Source of the DNA: Desulforapulum sp034007745
GTDB taxonomy: Bacteria > Desulfobacterota > Desulfobacteria > Desulfobacterales > Desulfobacteraceae
DNA: 64,000 nt
NCBI GenBank assembly: GCA_034007745.1
Contig: JAVEQI010000005.1
Location: 47,949-111,948, forward strand
Reading direction: 5' to 3'
Positions 24,955-32,958 of the stretch are shown piece by piece. The notes beneath the pieces are model-generated. The model was given only the letters and a program-made list of their open reading frames with translations. It did not search any database and was not told where the DNA came from. Numbering within the stretch: the stretch's first letter is position 1; the number at the start of each line of letters is the position of its first letter. The position numbers were made by a program, and so were the translations under genes.

Positions 24955-25308
24955 TAGACTGCCTGTGTTTTCCGTTTTAGAGATGGCCCATGTCCTGGTG
25001 GATAAACGGGCAAACGAACTCTTATTTATCCAAAACCTCTCGTATTTTTTGGGAAAATTCCTTAATAAGATCCGCCTTGATTTCCATATGCTGGATAGTC
25101 CTGATTTACACATTGTTTGGGTTATTCAATCCATAATTATTAAATATAGTCTGCTTTGTGAACTTATTCAATCTCAAAAAAGACAAGGTTAGATTGTGGA
25201 GGTGGTGCGGACCTTTTTTATCCTTGTATCGGTTAATTATATCCATTATCTTAAATGCTGAATTTTACAGATACCATAGAACTTAAAAGCAATCATTAAG
25301 GAAGGGAA
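24955..25308. other. Intergenic stretch with a decayed minus-strand frame
   Basis: No intact gene. From an ATG at 25087 the minus strand reads IKADLIKEFSQKIREVLDK, stop, EFVCPFIHQDMGHL, stop (24977). The phase is kept across both stops, which suggests an old gene inactivated by point mutations; I do not recognise it. The rest is AT-rich. Confidence 0.3.
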
Positions 25309-25551
25309 ATGTCATTAGAAGCTGTTATTGATTATTTCTCAGAACACAATATGGACCATTGTGTTATGGTTTTGGAACATTCCACGGCAACAGTTGAAAA
25401 AACTGCAGAGGCCCATGGAGTAGAAATTATCCCGGCTGCTGGAAGCAAGTATTCTTAAATACGATTGACCCTGGAAGAACTTCAAAAACATTCAAACTGT
25501 AAAGAGTTGGTGGATGTTTGTAAAGAAACTCTGCCATGTGTGGGGAAATGA
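25309..25551 (+). pseudogene. YbaK/EbsC-type prolyl-tRNA editing protein, gutted
   Basis: The ATG at 25309 with an AAGGAAGGGA site starts MSLEAVIDYFSEHN...ATVEKTAEAHGVE, the N-terminal signature of YbaK/EbsC-like deacylases (about 150-160 residues). After 49 codons the frame stops. In another frame from 25459 the family C-terminus appears: RLTLEELQKHSNCKELVDVCKE. Some 80 or more central residues with the editing-site lysine are missing, so there is a deletion and a frameshift. The end overlaps the cupin start. Confidence 0.7.
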
Positions 25552-25865
25552 AAAACTTATTTTCTTCAATTCCAGGCTCTCTTGAAAATGAGATGTTTGA
25601 GGATTTACTAAAGCATGACAATGTTCGGATAGAGCGGATACTCTCCAAGGGTCAATCATCACCAGCTGAAGGCTGGTATGACCAGGTGGAGCATGAGTGG
25701 GTGGCCGTGTTAGAAGGATGTGGGGTTGTCTCCTTTGAAGATGGTAGCGAAATTAAGCTGTCAAAGGGGGATTACCTCAATATCCCAGCCCATGTAAAAC
25801 ATAGGGTTAAATGGACTGACCCTGATAGGATCACTATCTGGCTTGCCATATTTTATAAAAATTAA
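25536..25865 (+). CDS. Cupin-domain protein
   Basis: A 109-residue cupin from the ATG at 25536, or 105 residues from the ATG at 25548 which sits after a GGGGA stretch. Motifs: PAEGWYDQVEHEWVAVLEG (Glu/His pattern of motif 1) and GDYLNIPAHVKHRV (motif 2, His). It overlaps the remains of the YbaK gene, which would have been its operon partner. Function unknown. Confidence 0.7.
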   Translation: MCGEMKNLFSSIPGSLENEMFEDLLKHDNVRIERILSKGQSSPAEGWYDQVEHEWVAVLEGCGVVSFEDGSEIKLSKGDYLNIPAHVKHRVKWTDPDRITIWLAIFYKN

Positions 25866-26034
25866 GCTGCCCATAGCTTGTCATTCTTCTTTCCATGGGC
25901 AGCAATACCACCTTGGGAATCGGATAGGTCATAGACACGAAGGGTGAGAGGATGTTTCAGATGAAATGACTCCAGGTGCCAGAACAAAAAACACAACAAA
26001 AACCCAGACAAGACCGGGGAAAGTTTTATGATTA

Positions 26035-26490
26035 TTATGCTGTTTCAAAGAAATCAGATCCGGGGGTAGGGCGTTTGGATTCAGTAACTATTTCCCCTGT
26101 ATTTGCAATAACTTGAACCGCGCGATCATCGTAGAGTCTTATCATGTCATAATCTTTTACGTTGGTCACCTCAAGGTTAGGAAGTCCATTTTTTACAAGC
26201 CAGGCTTTTACCAGCTGCACCTGGTTGCTATCTCCGGCCCGGGCAGTGAATATTTTGACCTTAACGCCGTTATTTACCATGGACTTCACAAGACCGAGCA
26301 TCTTTGGAACAGGCTCTCCGACCCTTGCAAGGGAGAGATTTCTGTCTGACCTTGCAAGGGTTCCGTCAAGGTCAACACCGATCCACTCCTGGGAAAGAAA
26401 ACTATCAAAAGTTTCACCAGCAGGCTCTGAGTGGTGCTTGGTCGAATCCTGCTTTGGTTTTCGAAAGAACTCTTTGAACACCTTAAACAT
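26035..26490 (-). CDS. HAD-superfamily phosphatase-like protein
   Basis: A 151-residue protein with HAD motif I GVDLDGTLA (nucleophile Asp near residue 41), motif II within KVKIFTARAG and a motif-IV-like LYDDRAVQV near residue 119. The N-terminal 30 residues are charged and probably disordered. The HAD core is small, without an obvious cap domain. Substrate not known. It lies between the cupin and the Bax-inhibitor-like gene, each separate. Confidence 0.72.
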   Translation of the reverse strand: MFKVFKEFFRKPKQDSTKHHSEPAGETFDSFLSQEWIGVDLDGTLARSDRNLSLARVGEPVPKMLGLVKSMVNNGVKVKIFTARAGDSNQVQLVKAWLVKNGLPNLEVTNVKDYDMIRLYDDRAVQVIANTGEIVTESKRPTPGSDFFETA

Positions 26491-26574
26491 TATAGGTCCA
26501 GCTGGTTATACACAATAAATCCTTCTGTGTATTCTGTTTTTTAACGTGCATTTCGTGGTCCCACTCGCTTTAAC

Positions 26575-27282
26575 CTAATCCCTTGTACCACCAAAAATAT
26601 GAAGCAGCATGAGAAACATGTTGATAAAATCAAGGTAAAGGGTCAAGGCTCCCATGATGGCGCCTTTGCGCACAATAGATCCGGACAGGCCTTCTGGCTG
26701 GGTCATTGCCATGGTTTTGAGTTTCTGAGTATCATAGGCAGTAAGACCGACAAAGACGATCACGCCGATGTAGGAGATCACCATGGTCATGGCAGGGCTT
26801 CTCAAAAACATGTTCACAAGGGAGGCAATGATAATGCCGATCAGCCCCATCATCATGAATCCGCCCATGGAGGTAAGATCACGCTTTGTGACCATGCCGT
26901 AGACGCTGCATGCAGAAAAGGTTAAGGCACAGATGAAAAAGGTGGAAACTATCGAAGAGCTCGTATAGATCAGGAAGATGGATGACAGGGTCACGCCGTT
27001 GAGCGCCGAATAAAGCACAAAAAGCCCGGTAGCCGTTGAGGCCTCGAGCTTTTGAACCCTGGCGCTGAGAAAAAAGACAAGGCCAAGCTGACCGATAATC
27101 AAACCAAAGAAAAGAAGCTGGTTGCCGAAAATGGCCCGCATTATGGTTTCATTTCCCGACACATAATAGGCCGTAAAGCCGGTTAAGGCAAGTCCTATGG
27201 CCATCCAGTTGTATACGCTCCGGATAAACGAGTTGACCCTGACAAGGGTTGCTGTATTGTTAAATGTTGACTGGGTACTCAT
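26575..27282 (-). CDS. Bax inhibitor-1/YccA family membrane protein
   Basis: A 235-residue protein with seven hydrophobic helices of the BI-1/YccA (TMBIM) family. Conserved stretches: YNWMAIGLALTGFTAYYVS, SALNGVTLSSIFLIYT, GLTAYDTQKLK and ALTLYLDFINMFLMLLHIFG at the end. YccA interacts with the FtsH protease in E. coli; in other members ion leak is proposed. The ATG follows AGGAGG at good spacing. Transcribed away from xseA. Confidence 0.9.
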   Translation of the reverse strand: MSTQSTFNNTATLVRVNSFIRSVYNWMAIGLALTGFTAYYVSGNETIMRAIFGNQLLFFGLIIGQLGLVFFLSARVQKLEASTATGLFVLYSALNGVTLSSIFLIYTSSSIVSTFFICALTFSACSVYGMVTKRDLTSMGGFMMMGLIGIIIASLVNMFLRSPAMTMVISYIGVIVFVGLTAYDTQKLKTMAMTQPEGLSGSIVRKGAIMGALTLYLDFINMFLMLLHIFGGTRD

Positions 27283-27648
27283 GAATTAAAACCTCCTGAA
27301 AATTTTTTATGGGAATTTTCCACCGAACAAGCGGCGGTCTTTCTTTGTTGCTGTTTATTATCACACGAATATAACACAGGTGGATTTCATTTCAAGTCTT
27401 TAACATCTTGTGGTGTTCTTTTGACGGCAGTTCTGTCTCGGTAACGTTATCCACCTGTTAAAAAAGGAGCAGCGATAAATACATACACAATACAAAAGTT
27501 TACATAATATGTATTATCGACCAACGATATCTGGTGACATCTGTTGAATTTGTTGTTCACATACCAATTTTCATTGTTATTCTCCGCCCTCTGTTTTATA
27601 AATAACTCTTTGTCGATGCATAGATGGTAAGGATTAAAGATAAAGACC
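27283..27648. other. Divergent intergenic region, yccA-like / xseA
   Basis: 366 nt between divergent genes, AT-rich, and must hold both promoters. I see no clear consensus promoter pair and no RNA gene. The minus-strand frame inside it is not gene-like. Confidence 0.4.
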
Positions 27649-28989
27649 ATGGTTCAGGTAAATGATTTTAGACAGATATTCACGGTTTCAAAACTCACAG
27701 GTGCAATAAAATCCCTTGTTGAGGAGAGCTTCCCCCTTGTGTGGATTACGGGTGAGATTTCTAATTTTTCCCTGCCGGCATCGGGTCATGCCTATTTTTC
27801 CCTGAAGGATGCCAATTCTGTTATCTCAGGTGTAATGTTTCGAAACCAGCAAAAGCGTTTAAGGTTCACCCCTGAAAACGGCATGAAAATTATTGGCATG
27901 GGCAGACTCAGCCTTTACGAGCCAAGGGGCACCTACCAGATTATCTTTGAGCACATGGAGCCTTCCGGCACTGGAGCCCTCCAGGCTGCCTTTGAGCAGC
28001 TCAAACAAAAGCTAAGCCTTGAAGGCCTGTTTGATCAGGATAGAAAGAGAACACTACCCTATCTTCCTGAAAAAATAAGCATTATTACCTCCCCAACCGG
28101 AGCCGTTATCCGGGATATCATCAACGTTTCAACCCGGCGTTTCCCAAATATTGCCCTTGAGATTGTTCCGGTCAAGGTTCAGGGTGTCGGTGCCGACGCT
28201 GAAATTGCTGAGGCTGTTGCCCTTGTAAACAGGATGGCGGCAAGCGACCTCATTATAGTGGCAAGAGGCGGCGGTTCCCTTGAGGACCTTGTTGCCTTTA
28301 ATTCAGAAACAGTTGCAAGGGCCATCTTTAACTCAACCATCCCTGTTATCTCAGCCGTTGGCCATGAGACTGATTTCACCATTTCCGACTTTGTGGCCGA
28401 TATAAGGGCCCCTACTCCGTCGGCCGCGGCCGAACTTGCCCTTCCTGAAAAGAGTGCCCTCCTCTCTCGAATCATGGAACAACGGGCAACGATCCTGCGG
28501 GCAATCGTCCAGAAACAGGCTTCCATGCGGGAGCGAATTCTTGATTTTACCTCAAGATTAAAGGATCCCAAGCGTTCCGTGGATGACCTGCGGTTCAAAC
28601 TTGAAGACCTTGAATCAAGGATGGCGAGATTGATCCACAAAAGAACAGCCGCCTCCAGGGAGCGCCTTGACTGGTTTGTTCATGCACTTTTTACAAATTC
28701 ACCTGCCCGCCAGATACTCCACGAACGGGAAACTGTAAAAACCCGAACCTCCCGCCTTGAAAAGGCAATGACCACGATTCTGGAACGCTACAAGGGATGC
28801 GTAAACGAACTAACGGCAAGACTTGGGACCTTGGGCCCCATGGGGGTGCTTGACCGGGGATACAGCATCACAAGAACCTATCCTGACAAGAGTATTGTCA
28901 TGGATTCGGCAGAAATTGAAATAGATAATACAGTGGAGATTATCCTTGCCCAGGGAAAACTTTACTGTGAGGTAAAAGAGAAAAAATGA
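27649..28989 (+). CDS. xseA: Exodeoxyribonuclease VII large subunit
   Basis: Large subunit of exonuclease VII, a single-strand DNA exonuclease. An N-terminal OB-fold (residues 5-100, WITGEISNFSLPASGHAYFSLKD) is followed by the catalytic domain (RRFPNIALEIVPVKVQG, GGGSLEDLVAFN, VGHETDFTISDFVADIRAPTPSAAAE) and a long coiled coil to the C-terminus. Its 446 residues are normal. The stop overlaps the xseB start. First gene of an xseA-xseB-ispA-dxs-tlyA run. Confidence 0.96.
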   Translation: MVQVNDFRQIFTVSKLTGAIKSLVEESFPLVWITGEISNFSLPASGHAYFSLKDANSVISGVMFRNQQKRLRFTPENGMKIIGMGRLSLYEPRGTYQIIFEHMEPSGTGALQAAFEQLKQKLSLEGLFDQDRKRTLPYLPEKISIITSPTGAVIRDIINVSTRRFPNIALEIVPVKVQGVGADAEIAEAVALVNRMAASDLIIVARGGGSLEDLVAFNSETVARAIFNSTIPVISAVGHETDFTISDFVADIRAPTPSAAAELALPEKSALLSRIMEQRATILRAIVQKQASMRERILDFTSRLKDPKRSVDDLRFKLEDLESRMARLIHKRTAASRERLDWFVHALFTNSPARQILHERETVKTRTSRLEKAMTTILERYKGCVNELTARLGTLGPMGVLDRGYSITRTYPDKSIVMDSAEIEIDNTVEIILAQGKLYCEVKEKK

Positions 28990-29213
28990 CCAAAAAAAAG
29001 ACATTTGAATCGTCCATGGCCGAGCTTGAAAAGATCGTAAAAGAGCTTGAATCGGGTAACCTTTCCCTTGAAAAGGCGGTCTCCCTCTTTGAGCAGGGAA
29101 AGAAGGTATCTGATTTCTGCCTGAAAAAGCTTGACGAGACTGAGGCTAAAATAACCCTTCTCATGACCGATGACAAGGGCAACATAACCCAAGAGCTGTT
29201 CAGCAATGAATGA
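28986..29213 (+). CDS. xseB: Exodeoxyribonuclease VII small subunit
   Basis: A 75-residue helical protein, the small subunit that coats the XseA coiled coil. FESSMAELEKIVKELESGNLSLEKAVSLFEQG is the family signature. The ATG overlaps the xseA stop and its own stop overlaps ispA by 8 nt. Confidence 0.95.
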   Translation: MTKKKTFESSMAELEKIVKELESGNLSLEKAVSLFEQGKKVSDFCLKKLDETEAKITLLMTDDKGNITQELFSNE

Positions 29214-30144
29214 TTTTGACTTTAATACGTATCTGAAGACCAGGCAGAACCTTATCAATGGGAGGCTCAATACTATATTTGCGGCCCTTGATCCCCAGCG
29301 GGAGCTTATCTGTGCCATGACCCACTCCCTCATGGCTGGCGGGAAGAGACTCAGGCCCATTCTCTGTCTTGCCGCATTTGAGGCATGCTTCAGGGATACG
29401 TCTGAACCTCTGCTGCCGGATGAAAGTCCTGCCATGCCTGCCGCCTGCGCCCTTGAGATGATCCACACTTATTCCCTTATCCATGACGATCTTCCAGCCA
29501 TGGACAATGATGATCTGAGGCGGGGGGTACCCACCTGTCACAGGGCCTTCAGTGAATCCTCTGCCATCCTTGCAGGTGACGGACTTCTGACCCACGCCTT
29601 TCAGATTCTTGCTCAACCAGAATCGTTATTTGCCGTGTATCCAGATTCCCAGGTCCGCCTTGAAATTGTGGCCATTATTTCCGATGCAGCAGGGGTGAAT
29701 GGCATGGTGGAGGGCCAGATTCTTGACATGATTGCCCAGAGCAGCAGCGAAACTGTCCCTTCCCTCGAGTTATTGACCCGTATCCATACCTTGAAGACCG
29801 AGCGTATGATACGGGCCAGTGTTCTTGCGGGAGCGGTTTCAGCCGGGGCAGACAAGACCATGCGGGACAGACTTATAATTTATGCGGAAAAAACAGGGCT
29901 TGCCTTTCAGATCGTGGACGACATCCTGGATGTGGAAGGTGATCCAAAGGAGATGGGAAAAACCGCTGGATCCGACCTGGGCAATCACAAGATGACATTT
30001 CCTTCAATCATGGGACTAGGCGCTTCTAAAAAATATGCCCATGACCTTATACAAGAGGCAGTTAAAGCCCTTGACCTGTTTGAACCTAAAAAGGCCCTGC
30101 CCCTTAAGGCCATTGCAGAATATATCCTCTCCCGAAAAGGTTGA
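29206..30144 (+). CDS. ispA: Polyprenyl/farnesyl diphosphate synthase
   Basis: Trans-prenyl chain synthase (312 residues) condensing isopentenyl diphosphate with allylic diphosphates, expected to make farnesyl or geranylgeranyl diphosphate. First aspartate-rich motif DDLPAMDNDDLRRG, second DDILDVEGD. GGKRLRPIL and the GQILDM motif are also present. The place between xseB and dxs is the common ispA setting, feeding quinone and undecaprenyl synthesis. Confidence 0.94.
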   Translation: MNDFDFNTYLKTRQNLINGRLNTIFAALDPQRELICAMTHSLMAGGKRLRPILCLAAFEACFRDTSEPLLPDESPAMPAACALEMIHTYSLIHDDLPAMDNDDLRRGVPTCHRAFSESSAILAGDGLLTHAFQILAQPESLFAVYPDSQVRLEIVAIISDAAGVNGMVEGQILDMIAQSSSETVPSLELLTRIHTLKTERMIRASVLAGAVSAGADKTMRDRLIIYAEKTGLAFQIVDDILDVEGDPKEMGKTAGSDLGNHKMTFPSIMGLGASKKYAHDLIQEAVKALDLFEPKKALPLKAIAEYILSRKG

Positions 30145-30165
30145 GGATAAGGAGAAATAAGAATT

Positions 30166-32034
30166 TTGAGTTTGCTTAAAAATATCAAAAACGGACAGGA
30201 TTTAAAACAACTCTCCAGAAAAGAGCTACCGCTCCTGGCCCGGGAAATCCGTGAGAGAATCATTGAGGTAGTATCAAAAAACGGAGGCCACCTTGCCTCA
30301 AGCCTTGGTGTCGTGGAGCTGACCCTTGCAATACATTACGTGTTTGACATCCCCCTTGACACCCTTGTTTGGGACGTGGGGCATCAGGCATACGCCCACA
30401 AGCTTTTGACCGGCAGGGAGGAGAAATTTGACACCCTTCGCCAGTATAAGGGAATAACCGGATTTACTAAAATGAGCGAAAGCCCCTGTGACGGTTTTAC
30501 CGTGGGCCATTCAAGCACCTCCATATCGGCAGGCCTGGGCATTGCCATGGGCCGTCACCTGAAGGGCCGGGACGGCAAGGTTATTTCGGTCATAGGAGAC
30601 GGCTCACTCACCGCAGGCCTTGCCTTTGAAGGTCTTAATCAGGCAGGAGACTCAAAACGTAATTTCCTGGTAATTCTAAATGACAATGACATGTCCATTG
30701 CCCCCAATGTGGGAGCCCTCTCTTCGTTTCTAAGCCGCACATTTTCTTCGAAATACCTCCAGAACATAAAAAAAGAGTTCGGAATCTTTTTAAAGTCCCT
30801 GCCCGGCATCGGGGACGAGATGTATAGAATTGCAAAACGTTCTGAAGAGTCGTTCAAGGCCTTTGTAACTCCGGGAATGCTGTTTGAGGCGTTCAACTTC
30901 GACTATTTCGGACCGATCAACGGCCATAACCTGACCCACCTCATCGACATCCTGGAAAACATCAAAAAACACAACGAACCCGTGCTTCTCCATGTGATAA
31001 CAAAAAAGGGAAAAGGATATGCTCCTGCTGAAAACAACCCGGTTTATTTCCACGGGGTCGGTTCCTTCAACATCGATACTGGCGGGTGTGTTAAAAAGGG
31101 GGGAAAGACCCCCTCGTACACGGACATATTCGGCTGCACCATGGTCGAACTTGCCGGAAAAGACCCTGAAATTGTTGCAGTAACGGCTGCCATGCCGGAA
31201 GGTACAGGGCTGAAAAAATTTGCCGATCTGTATCCGGATAGATTTTTCGATGTGGGCATTGCAGAACAGCATGCAGTCACCTTTGCCGCAGGCCTTGCCA
31301 CCCAGGGGTTAAAACCCGTGGTGGCTATTTATTCAACCTTCATGCAGAGGGCCTACGACCAGATCCTCCATGATGTGTGCGTGGAAGCTCTCCCCGTTGT
31401 ACTTGCCCTTGACCGGGGCGGAATTGTGGGGCAGGACGGTCCGACCCACCACGGTCTGTTCGACTACAGTTACCTTAGAAATATGCCCAACATGACCATC
31501 ATGGCACCAAAGGATGAAAACGAACTTGCAAGGATGGTGAAAACTGCCGTTGACCATGACGGGCCCATTGCCATTCATTACCCAAGGGGCAAGGGCCAGG
31601 GTGTGACCGTGGAGCCGGACATAAAACCTATTGCCATCGGCCGGGCAGAGACACTCCTTCAAGGCAAAGATGTTACCATCCTTGCCATTGGCCGCATGGT
31701 GGGCGAAGCCCTTGATGCCGCCCTTGAACTTGCAGCCCTTGGTATATCATGTGGAGTTATCAATGCCCGGTTTGTCAAACCTCTGGACAAAGCACTGATC
31801 CTCGATACGATCGGAAAAACAGGGGCTATAGTAACGGCTGAAGAACATGTTCTGGATGGCGGATTTGGCAGCGCAGTCCTGGAGCTCCTGGCTGACAACG
31901 ACGCACTCAACTGCCGGGTAAGGCGGGTCGGCATCAGGGATACATTTGTCGAACACGGGCCCCAGGAAATCCTGCGGGCCGAATACGGGGTTGATGCCGC
32001 AGCCATTGTACGGGCCGTAAGGGAGATCGTTTGA
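30166..32034 (+). CDS. dxs: 1-deoxy-D-xylulose-5-phosphate synthase
   Basis: First enzyme of the non-mevalonate isoprenoid pathway, joining pyruvate and glyceraldehyde 3-phosphate with thiamine diphosphate. It has 622 residues. The ThDP motif is GDGSLTAGLAFEGLNQAG with NDNDMSIAPN; the transketolase-like pyrimidine domain has GIAEQHAVTFAAGLA with the catalytic Glu, and RGGIVGQDGPTHHG. The start is TTG at 30166 after AAGGAG. Its stop overlaps the tlyA TTG start. Confidence 0.96.
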   Translation: MSLLKNIKNGQDLKQLSRKELPLLAREIRERIIEVVSKNGGHLASSLGVVELTLAIHYVFDIPLDTLVWDVGHQAYAHKLLTGREEKFDTLRQYKGITGFTKMSESPCDGFTVGHSSTSISAGLGIAMGRHLKGRDGKVISVIGDGSLTAGLAFEGLNQAGDSKRNFLVILNDNDMSIAPNVGALSSFLSRTFSSKYLQNIKKEFGIFLKSLPGIGDEMYRIAKRSEESFKAFVTPGMLFEAFNFDYFGPINGHNLTHLIDILENIKKHNEPVLLHVITKKGKGYAPAENNPVYFHGVGSFNIDTGGCVKKGGKTPSYTDIFGCTMVELAGKDPEIVAVTAAMPEGTGLKKFADLYPDRFFDVGIAEQHAVTFAAGLATQGLKPVVAIYSTFMQRAYDQILHDVCVEALPVVLALDRGGIVGQDGPTHHGLFDYSYLRNMPNMTIMAPKDENELARMVKTAVDHDGPIAIHYPRGKGQGVTVEPDIKPIAIGRAETLLQGKDVTILAIGRMVGEALDAALELAALGISCGVINARFVKPLDKALILDTIGKTGAIVTAEEHVLDGGFGSAVLELLADNDALNCRVRRVGIRDTFVEHGPQEILRAEYGVDAAAIVRAVREIV

Positions 32035-32792
32035 CAAAAAACAAAAAGCGTCTTGACCTGCTGCTTGTGGAGCGCAACCTTGTTCAGTCAAGGGAAAGGG
32101 CAAAGGCTGTGATAATGGCCGGCCAGGTCCTGGTCAATGACCTTGTGGTTGACAAGGCTGGAACCCCTGCTGCAACCGATGCTAGGATTGTCCTGCGGGG
32201 CGAAGATATCCCCTTTGTGAGCCGGGGCGGACTAAAATTAGACCACGCTATCAGGCACCTCCATCTGACTGTCAAGGATTTTATCTGCCTTGACATCGGG
32301 GCATCCACGGGCGGATTTACCGACTGTCTGCTCAAGAACGGTGCCGCCTTTGTCCATGCCGTTGATGTGGGGTATGGCCAGCTTGACTGGTCCCTGAGAC
32401 AGGACCCAAGGGTTGACGTGATTGAACGTACCAATATCCGCTACATGGATTTCGACCGCATCGGCCGTACCGTTGATCTTGTAACCATTGACACCTCTTT
32501 TATATCGTTGAAAATCGTGGTGCCTGCGGCTGAAAAATTCATGCATGGGGGTACCAGAATTCTGGCCCTGATCAAACCCCAGTTTGAGGCAGGAAAATCA
32601 CGGATCGGCAAAGGAGGTGTTGTCAGGGATCCAAAGGTAAGAGAAGAAATTGTGCGGGAAATAAGCGAGTTTTTTACCCTCAGGGGATATGAGACAGGAG
32701 AGGTCATCCCCTCGCCTGTTCCTGGCCCCAAGGGAAACCTGGAATTTATAATATCCTTGCGGTATTCAGAAGATATATGTAACAAGGTATAA
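32031..32792 (+). CDS. tlyA: TlyA family rRNA 2'-O-methyltransferase / hemolysin-like
   Basis: A 253-residue protein with an N-terminal S4 RNA-binding domain (RLDLLLVERNLVQSRERAKAVIMAGQVLVN) and an FtsJ-like methyltransferase domain (DIGASTGGFTDCLLKNGA as SAM motif, DVGYGQLDWSLR). TlyA proteins methylate ribosomal RNA ribose. The start codon TTG overlaps the dxs stop, so translation is coupled. End of the isoprenoid run. Confidence 0.92.
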   Translation: MTKNKKRLDLLLVERNLVQSRERAKAVIMAGQVLVNDLVVDKAGTPAATDARIVLRGEDIPFVSRGGLKLDHAIRHLHLTVKDFICLDIGASTGGFTDCLLKNGAAFVHAVDVGYGQLDWSLRQDPRVDVIERTNIRYMDFDRIGRTVDLVTIDTSFISLKIVVPAAEKFMHGGTRILALIKPQFEAGKSRIGKGGVVRDPKVREEIVREISEFFTLRGYETGEVIPSPVPGPKGNLEFIISLRYSEDICNKV

Positions 32793-32829
32793 GCTATTTT
32801 ACCAACAACCGGCACTGCCGGAGTGTAAA

Positions 32830-32871
32830 AGACTTGGTTTAAGGAACTTGGAGTAAGAGACTTGGCCTGAG
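32830..32871. repeat. Heptameric degenerate tandem repeat (GACTTGG type)
   Basis: Units AGACTTG, GTTTAAG, GAACTTG, GAGTAAG, AGACTTG, GCCTGAG in exact 7-nt register, between tlyA and the EF-G paralogue. Alternating units resemble each other. A related CTTG-type array is at 43080-43135. Confidence 0.7.
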
Positions 32872-32958
32872 GTGTCGCTCGGCCACAACGTACTAGGAAA
32901 CTCATCTGCTGGTGACGTCCCGGCTGGAATTTCCCATAAAACTGGAAAAGGAGCTCTA

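Noticed and set aside
24947..25192. Plus-strand 81-codon frame
   Set aside because: No ribosome site or family; overlaps the decayed minus-strand frame.
27447..27650. Small minus-strand frame before xseA
   Set aside because: AT-rich, no ribosome site, overlaps the xseA start and probable promoter.
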